Source: DAHUYF01 sp035945115 (lineage in GTDB: Bacteria > Pseudomonadota > Alphaproteobacteria > ATCC43930 > CGMCC-115725). From it: a stretch of DNA of 64,000 nucleotides. The stretch lies in the NCBI GenBank assembly GCA_035945115.1, contig DASZAN010000205.1, forward strand, positions 23,348 through 87,347. The letters are read 5' to 3'. The notes under the pieces are model-generated. The model was given only the letters and a program-made list of their open reading frames with translations. It was not told the origin of the DNA and made no database searches. The translations under genes and the position numbers were made by a program. Position 1 is the first letter of the stretch, and the number at the start of each line of letters is the position of its first letter. This document shows positions 59,293 through 64,000 of the stretch, piece by piece.

Positions 59293-59583
59293 ATGAAGAC
59301 CCTGAAACTCCCCGCCCTTCGCGCGATACTCGCGGCCGGCGCGGCTGTGATCGCGCTCGGTGCCGCCGCCCCTGCCTTCGCCGATGGTCGCGATTGGCGT
59401 GGACACGAATGGCGCGAGCATGCGTGGCGAGAGCACGAATGGCGGGAGCATGAGCGCTGGGAGCATCGCCCCTACACCTATGTGGCGCCCACCTATGGCT
59501 ACAACTACGGCTATGTGGCGCCGGCGCCGGTCTATCCCGTGACTCCGTCGCTCAACCTCGTCGTCCCCTTCAGCTTCCGTTAA
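59293..59583 (+). CDS. Secreted His/Trp/Glu repeat protein
   Basis: This is a 96-residue protein with a signal peptide (LRAILAAGAAVIALGAAAPA, cleaved near AFADG). The mature part has four approximate copies of a WREHE-type unit (GHEWREHAWREHEW, then REHERWEHRPY) followed by a Tyr/Pro/Val-rich tail (YVAPTYGYNYGYVAPAP) ending in PFSFR. The unit is 15 bp long in the DNA, so slippage could change copy number. Regular His could bind metal; the tail resembles envelope glycine-tyrosine proteins. A GAGAGGAG site precedes ATG 59293. Function unknown. Confidence 0.7.
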   Translation: MKTLKLPALRAILAAGAAVIALGAAAPAFADGRDWRGHEWREHAWREHEWREHERWEHRPYTYVAPTYGYNYGYVAPAPVYPVTPSLNLVVPFSFR

Positions 59584-59601
59584 AGGGAAGGAGGACGGAG
59601 G

Positions 59602-59628
59602 AAGCCTCGCCCTCTCCGGGCGGGGCTT
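59602..59628 (+). terminator. Hairpin after the repeat protein gene
   Basis: AAGCCTCGCCC pairs with GGGCGGGGCTT (one G-T pair) around TCTCC, followed by TCC and later CGTTTTTCGCC. It lies 19 bp after the stop at 59583. Confidence 0.6.
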
Positions 59629-59673
59629 TCCTCGCTGGGCGTTTTTCGCCTGTCGGGCGTTTATGAGGGGAGG

Positions 59674-60003
59674 ATGGATCGAGCCATGGATGCAACACGT
59701 CTTCTCCGCGCCGGTCTCATCGCGGCGATGATGGCCGGCGCCAGCCTCGCGCCCGCGGCAGCGCAATCTCGCAACGGCGATACGACCCGGCCGCCCTCCG
59801 CCCAGCCGCCCTCCGATCTCGAGCTGCGCTTCAAGGAAGGGGTTCAGGAGCTTGGCAACGGCGCGCAAAAGATCGCCGCCGCGCTCGAAGAAAGCGCCCG
59901 CGATTTCTGGGCCGCGAGCAAAGCCGCGGTCGAGGCTGGCGCCCAGACCTGGCAGGCGCGACGCGACGCGCGGCAGCCGGCGCCGACTTCGCCTCAGCGC
60001 TAA
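59674..60003 (+). CDS. Small secreted helical protein
   Basis: This is a 109-residue protein with a signal peptide (LLRAGLIAAMMAGASLAPAA, cleavage near AAAQS) and a mature amphipathic helix (LRFKEGVQELGNGAQKIAAA, LEESARDFWAASKAAVEAGA). It resembles periplasmic helical hypothetical proteins but I do not recognise a family. Start 59674 or 59686 are both possible. The next gene converges 8 bp away. Plausible partner of nothing in particular. Confidence 0.7.
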   Translation: MDRAMDATRLLRAGLIAAMMAGASLAPAAAQSRNGDTTRPPSAQPPSDLELRFKEGVQELGNGAQKIAAALEESARDFWAASKAAVEAGAQTWQARRDARQPAPTSPQR

Positions 60004-60010
60004 GGCGCGA

Positions 60011-60544
60011 TCAGTCGCCGCGGTTCGCCACCGTCCGCGCATTCATATGCGCGAGGCGGCCACCGTTTTCTTCGAGGATGCGGATGGCCGTGGGCTCGAC
60101 GTCGGGATCGTCGACGCGCACCCAAAGCAGCACCGCGCCGGCGCGAAGCGCGGCGGCGAATTCGGCGGTGTGCTCGTTGGCGGCGTAGCGGTCAAGCACC
60201 TCCTTGACGGCGGCGCCGCCGAGACCCGCCGCCACCAGCGCGGCGAGCGCCACCGCGACGGCACCGCCCGACAATAGGACGAAACCAGCGATCGTCAGCG
60301 GCGCCAGGAAACTGACCTCATCGGTGAGGCCGGCCAGGAGCGCCGAGCCCGGCTTGCCGCGATATCCGGGCACGTCGCCCGCCACTTCGAGCGAATCGTG
60401 GCTCGCCAGCACGGACAAATCAGCGGGCTTGAAGCCGCTCGCCAAGAGCCGGCCCACGGCGCGGCGGAAATCTTCCTTGTCGGCGAAGGAGGCCACCGCT
60501 TCGCGGATCACCGGGAATGGCGGCTTGTGGTCGCTCTCTGCCAT
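60011..60544 (-). CDS. Membrane-associated hypothetical protein, divergent from mutS
   Basis: This is a 177-residue protein (MAESDHKPPFPVIREAVASF). The N-terminal half has a small alpha/beta fold (FRRAVGRLLASGFKPADLSV, LASHDSLEVAGDVPGY), and two glycine/alanine-rich hydrophobic segments follow (FLAPLTIAGFVLLSGGAVAV and ALAALVAAGLGGAAV), like the glycine-zipper proteins of stress response. It is divergent from mutS across 30 bp, which leaves little room for two separate promoters. The reading frame stays open antisense through all of mutS; only the part from 60544 is credible. Family not recognised. Confidence 0.7.
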   Translation of the reverse strand: MAESDHKPPFPVIREAVASFADKEDFRRAVGRLLASGFKPADLSVLASHDSLEVAGDVPGYRGKPGSALLAGLTDEVSFLAPLTIAGFVLLSGGAVAVALAALVAAGLGGAAVKEVLDRYAANEHTAEFAAALRAGAVLLWVRVDDPDVEPTAIRILEENGGRLAHMNARTVANRGD

Positions 60545-60574
60545 CGCGCTCACGTTTCCCTTACAATCCCGCTG

Positions 60575-63259
60575 ATGAACGATACCGCACCGCGCCTTGC
60601 TTCCGAAAGCGTCTCCGGCGCGGCCCCCCTCCCGCCCGAAGCGGCGACGCCCGCCATGGCGCAGTATCTCGAGCTGAAGCGCCAGCACAGCGATTGCCTG
60701 CTCTTCTACCGCATGGGCGATTTCTACGAGCTCTTCTTCGAAGACGCGGCGAAAGCGGCGGCCGCCCTCGACATCCAGCTCACAAAGCGCGGCCGCCATG
60801 ACGGCGCCGACATCCCCATGTGCGGCGTCCCCGTTCACGCCGCCGAGGCCTATCTCGCGCGCTTGATCCGCCAGGGCTTCCGCGTCGCCGTCTGCGAGCA
60901 GATGGAAGATCCCGCCGAGGCCAAGAAGCGCGGCGGCAGCAAGGCCGCGATCCGCCGCGCCGTGGTGCGCATCGTCACGCCCGGCACGATCACCGAGGAG
61001 GCGCTCCTCGATGCGCGCCGTAATAATTATCTCGCCGGCCTCGCCGAGGCGGCTGGCGAGCTGGCGCTCGCCTGGCTTGATTTCTCGACCGGCACGTTCC
61101 GGCTTCAGCCGGTAGCGCCGAGCGCGCTCGGTGCCGCGCTGGCACGGCTCGAGCCCGGCGAGCTCCTCGTGCCGGAGCGCCTCCTCGAGCGGGGCGATCT
61201 CTTCGAGCTGTTCGCCGAGTGGAAGCGCGCGCTGACGCCGCTTGCCAATGCGCGCTTCGACAGCGAGAACGGGCGCAAGCGCCTCGAGGCGCTTTTTGCG
61301 GTGCGCGCGCTCGACGCCTTCGGCAGCTTCAGCCGCGCCGAGCTTTCCGCCGCCGGCGCGCTCGTCGACTACGTCCATCTGACGCAGCAGGGAAAGGCGC
61401 CGCTGCTGCAGCCGCCGCGCCGTCTCGGCTCGGCGGCCGTGATGGAGATCGATGCGGCGACGCGGCGCAATCTCGAACTTGCGCAGACGCTGGCGGGCGA
61501 GCGCCGCGGCAGTCTTATCGCCACTGTCGACCGCGCCGTCACCGGCGCCGGGGCGCGCCTGCTGGGCGAGCGCCTGGCGGCGCCGCTCACCGATCCCGGT
61601 GCCATCGCCGCGCGCCACGACGCCGTTGCCTTCTTCGTCGAGAACGACCGGCTGCGCGAGGCCGTGCGTGCTGTGCTCCGGCGCTGCCCCGACATCGAGC
61701 GCGCGCTCGCGCGGCTCGTGCTCGGCCGCGGCGGTCCGCGCGATTTGGCGGCGCTCCGCGACACGCTCGGCGAAGCCGCGGGCTTGCGCCGCCTCCTGCA
61801 GGAAACCGCCGAGAAACCCGCGCTCGTGCTGCGGGCGGAGCGTGAGTTCGGCGATCACTCGGCTTATGTCGAGCGGCTCACGCGCGCGCTCGCATCCGAT
61901 CTCCCGGTGCTGACGCGCGACGGCGGATTCATTGCGGCCGGCTATGCCGCGGCGCTCGACGAGCTGCGTCTGATGCGCGATGAGAGCCGGCGCATGATCG
62001 CCGAGCTGCAGGCGCGCTATGCCGGCGAGACCGGCGTCGCTTCGCTCAAGATCCGCCACAACAATGTGCTCGGATATTATGTCGAGGTGACGGCGGCGAA
62101 TGCCGGCAAATTGCCTTCGCACTTCATCCATCGCCAGACCATGGCGAGCGCCATGCGCTTCACCACGGTCGAGCTCGGCGAGATCGAAAGCAAGATCGCG
62201 TCCGCTGCCGACCGCGCGCTTGCGCTCGAGCTCAAGTTCTTCGACGACCTCGTCGAAGAAGCGAAGAGCCGGGCGCCGGAGATTCAGCGCACCGCCGCGG
62301 CGCTGGCGCGGCTCGATCTCGCCGCCGCCTTTGCCACGCTTGCGCAAGAAGAGCGCTATTGCCGCCCCCAGGTCGAGGAGAGCCTCGCCTTCGCTATCAC
62401 CGGCGGCCGCCATCCGGTGGTGGAGGCGGCTCTTAAAGCCAGAGGCGGCGGCGCCTTCGTCGGCAATGATTGCGATTTGCGCGAAGGCCAGCGCCTTTGG
62501 CTTTTGACCGGACCCAACATGGCCGGCAAGAGCACGTTTTTGCGCCAGAACGCGCTCATCGCCATTCTCGCGCAAGCGGGCTCTTATGTGCCGGCGGAAG
62601 CGGCGCGGATCGGCGTCGTCGATCGCCTCTTCAGCCGTGTCGGCGCCGCCGACGATTTGGCGCGCGGGCGCTCCACCTTCATGGTGGAGATGGTGGAAAC
62701 GGCCGCCATCCTCAATCAAGCGGGGCCGCGCGCGCTCGTCATCTTGGACGAGATCGGCCGCGGCACCGCCACCTTCGACGGGCTCTCGATCGCCTGGGCG
62801 ACGGTCGAACATCTGCACGACATGAACCGCTGCCGCGCGCTCTTCGCGACGCACTATCACGAGCTCACGGCGCTCGCGGCGAAGCTCGCCCATCTCGCCT
62901 GTCACACCATGCGCGTCAAGGAATGGCAGGGCGACGTGGTGTTCCTGCACGAAGTGGCGCCCGGCGCCGCCGATCGCTCCTATGGCATCCACGTGGCAAA
63001 GCTCGCGGGCTTGCCGGCCACCGTCACCGCGCGCGCCGAGGAAGTGCTGACGCTCCTCGAGAAAAGCGAGCAACAAAGCGCGTTGACGCGCTTGGCCGAC
63101 GATCTCCCGCTCTTCAGCGCGGCGCGGCCCGCGTCGTTCGTCTCGCCAAAACCCTCTCCGATCGAGCAAGCGTTGGCGGAGGTGCGACCGGACGAGCTCT
63201 CGCCGCGTCAGGCGCTGGAGCTCATCTATCGGCTCAAGGGGCTTCTTGAGACGCGTTGA
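60575..63259 (+). CDS. mutS: DNA mismatch repair protein MutS
   Basis: This is an 894-residue mismatch sensor. The mismatch-binding Phe-x-Glu motif is in RMGDFYELFFEDA (about residue 40), and the ATPase has Walker A TGPNMAGKSTFLRQ, the Walker B ALVILDEIGRGTATFDG and signature GRSTFMVEMVETA. The start MNDTAPRLASES at 60575 is chosen; the longer frame from 60398 overlaps the divergent gene. MutL is not in the window. Length fits MutS1. Confidence 0.97.
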   Translation: MNDTAPRLASESVSGAAPLPPEAATPAMAQYLELKRQHSDCLLFYRMGDFYELFFEDAAKAAAALDIQLTKRGRHDGADIPMCGVPVHAAEAYLARLIRQGFRVAVCEQMEDPAEAKKRGGSKAAIRRAVVRIVTPGTITEEALLDARRNNYLAGLAEAAGELALAWLDFSTGTFRLQPVAPSALGAALARLEPGELLVPERLLERGDLFELFAEWKRALTPLANARFDSENGRKRLEALFAVRALDAFGSFSRAELSAAGALVDYVHLTQQGKAPLLQPPRRLGSAAVMEIDAATRRNLELAQTLAGERRGSLIATVDRAVTGAGARLLGERLAAPLTDPGAIAARHDAVAFFVENDRLREAVRAVLRRCPDIERALARLVLGRGGPRDLAALRDTLGEAAGLRRLLQETAEKPALVLRAEREFGDHSAYVERLTRALASDLPVLTRDGGFIAAGYAAALDELRLMRDESRRMIAELQARYAGETGVASLKIRHNNVLGYYVEVTAANAGKLPSHFIHRQTMASAMRFTTVELGEIESKIASAADRALALELKFFDDLVEEAKSRAPEIQRTAAALARLDLAAAFATLAQEERYCRPQVEESLAFAITGGRHPVVEAALKARGGGAFVGNDCDLREGQRLWLLTGPNMAGKSTFLRQNALIAILAQAGSYVPAEAARIGVVDRLFSRVGAADDLARGRSTFMVEMVETAAILNQAGPRALVILDEIGRGTATFDGLSIAWATVEHLHDMNRCRALFATHYHELTALAAKLAHLACHTMRVKEWQGDVVFLHEVAPGAADRSYGIHVAKLAGLPATVTARAEEVLTLLEKSEQQSALTRLADDLPLFSAARPASFVSPKPSPIEQALAEVRPDELSPRQALELIYRLKGLLETR

Positions 63260-63275
63260 GGCCCCGATACACTCG

Positions 63276-63372
63276 CTCGTCACCCTGCGACAGCAGGGGT
63301 CCAGAGGCAAGCGACGAGGGGGCGCCCTGGGTCCCTGCTCCTGAGCGCTACGTCGAAGGACGCAGGGACGAC
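63276..63372. repeat. Composite palindromic repeat (family B with family C fragment)
   Basis: CTCGTCACCCTGCGACAGCAG followed by a GGTCCAGAGGCAAGCGACGA stretch resembles the left part of family B; the right part carries CCCTGGGTCCCTGCTC and then CGTCGAAGGACGCAGGGACG, which recalls family C. It lies downstream of mutS and may end its transcript. Confidence 0.55.
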
Positions 63373-63393
63373 GATGAGAGATACCGTGGAAGC

Positions 63394-63843
63394 TCAAAAC
63401 ATCCCGTTGTTGTTCGCCGCCTGCTCCGGGATCGGTTGGATCACGTCCCAATGCTCGACGATCTTGCCGTTCTCGAGCTTGAAGATATCGACGATGGCGT
63501 TGCCGCGCGTGCCGGGCTCGCGCACGGCGTGGACGTGGAGGATAACGTAGTCGCCCTCGGCGAAGACACTCTTGATCTCGCTATGTGCGTTGGGGAATTT
63601 CTCGCGCAGGAAGTCGATGAAGCGCTTGAAGCCCTCGGGCCCGTCGGCAGCGTTGGGATTATGCTGGGTGTAGCGCGGTCCGATAAACTGTGACGCAGCA
63701 GCGAAATCCTTCTGGTTGATCGCCGCTTCGTAGAAGGCGGTCACGGTCTTCTTATTCGCGGCTTGCTGGTCGCTGTCGGCGAAGGCGGCGCCGCTCAGCA
63801 GGACCAACGCGACAACGGTGCAAAGAAAAGCGCTTCGGCGCAT
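63394..63843 (-). CDS. Secreted NTF2/SnoaL-like protein
   Basis: This is a 149-residue protein with a signal peptide (MRRSAFLCTVVALVLLSGAA, cleavage near AFADS) and a SnoaL-like fold: KKTVTAFYEAAINQKDFAAA, then FIGPRYTQHNPNAADGPEGF, and the end strand GKIVEHWDVIQPIP. SnoaL-like proteins include polyketide cyclases and ester hydrolases; a histidine in QHNPN is typical of the YTQHNP subgroup, often annotated as predicted SnoaL-like aldol condensation-type proteins. ATG 63843 follows GAGGAGGGG. Substrate unknown. Confidence 0.85.
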   Translation of the reverse strand: MRRSAFLCTVVALVLLSGAAFADSDQQAANKKTVTAFYEAAINQKDFAAASQFIGPRYTQHNPNAADGPEGFKRFIDFLREKFPNAHSEIKSVFAEGDYVILHVHAVREPGTRGNAIVDIFKLENGKIVEHWDVIQPIPEQAANNNGMF

Positions 63844-63913
63844 GCCCCCCTCCTCAAGAATTTTCGCGACCATTGTAGCCGGGCGTTCTCGTTCTGCATT
63901 CCCCCACACCCTG

Positions 63914-63980
63914 TCCCTCTCCCCGTTAGGGAGAGGGAACGCACGGCGCTGTTCTTAGCCCTCTCCCCTCGGGGAGAGGG
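63914..63980. repeat. Double-hairpin repeat near the window end
   Basis: TCCCTCTCCCCGTTAGGGAG followed by AGGGA, and CCCTCTCCCCTCGGGGAGAGGG, are two hairpins 20 bp apart. The layout resembles 45896-46007. Nothing else is visible to the end of the window. Confidence 0.65.
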
Positions 63981-64000
63981 AGGGGCCCATCGCGAAGCGA

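Noticed and set aside
60011..63451. A 1146-codon open frame antisense to mutS
   Set aside because: It is open because of GC-rich codon bias and is continuous with the real 60011-60544 gene; its amino-acid composition is unlike a protein and mutS is certain on the other strand.
1..64000. CRISPR array, prophage, transposase or toxin-antitoxin locus
   Set aside because: No regular spacer arrays, integrase, transposase or typical toxin-antitoxin pairs were seen in the window.

Overview
The window is a high-GC chromosomal segment from an alphaproteobacterium. It encodes an Irr-type Fur protein, an alphaproteobacterial dnaA/rpsT/mutM/ubiE/ubiB/dnaN/recF/gyrB neighbourhood, a two-domain MaeB malic enzyme and an RpoH sigma factor. 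Genus cannot be fixed from the sequence; Hyphomicrobiales-like or Rhodospirillales-like lineages fit. It looks like core chromosome: no prophage, integrase, transposase, CRISPR array, rRNA or tRNA was seen. Coding density is high, and codon bias creates very long false antisense ORFs. Layout: 1-2.8 kb holds the end of irr and an iron/oxidative-stress operon (rubrerythrin, Fe-S oxidoreductase, DUF3501) behind a probable Irr box. 2.9-9.2 kb holds a PP2C-like phosphatase with an SH3 protein, a glyoxylate-reductase-like dehydrogenase, MoeB/ThiF, cysteine synthase, a VOC protein, PurN and an Rrf2 regulator. 9.2-23.2 kb is the replication block: dut, coaBC, dnaA, rpsT, enoyl-CoA hydratase, a secreted protein and mutM on the minus strand, then ubiE, ubiB, dnaN, recF and gyrB on the plus strand. 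23.2-30.9 kb is mixed: amidohydrolase, rhomboid protease, HerA-like ATPase, MFS exporter, a probable very small ORF with an exceptionally long Shine-Dalgarno match, a metal/cobalamin-type binding protein, and a divergent pair of nucleoid proteins (histone-H1-like and HU-like). 31-35.9 kb holds a ThDP decarboxylase-like enzyme and a xoxFGJ-like trio: PQQ dehydrogenase lipoprotein with a lanthanide-type Asp, cytochrome c and a periplasmic binding protein. 35.9-39.8 kb is an acyl-CoA catabolic operon (two acyl-CoA dehydrogenases, SDR, frameshifted crotonase). 39.8-41.2 kb is rpoH with a heat-shock-type promoter and an unusually structured 515-bp leader region. 41.2-49.6 kb holds small envelope proteins, a transporter remnant, a class A penicillin-binding protein, an ADP-forming acyl-CoA synthetase/GNAT fusion and a DUF1932 dehydrogenase. 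49.8-56.4 kb is the phosphate regulon phoR-pstSCAB-phoU-phoB with a Pho box before pstS. 56.5-64 kb holds maeB, small proteins, mutS and an NTF2-like secreted protein. The most unusual theme is a set of dispersed palindromic repeats. One about 90-bp family sits in frame, in the same orientation and reading frame, between the start codon and the signal-peptide core of two unrelated secreted-protein genes (14.8 and 35.0 kb), so it behaves like a portable peptide-coding element. A half copy forms part of the C-terminus of a third small protein (58.9 kb). Other points of interest are the 24-codon ORF at 28.5 kb, the divergent lanthanide-type PQQ dehydrogenase, and the region upstream of rpoH.
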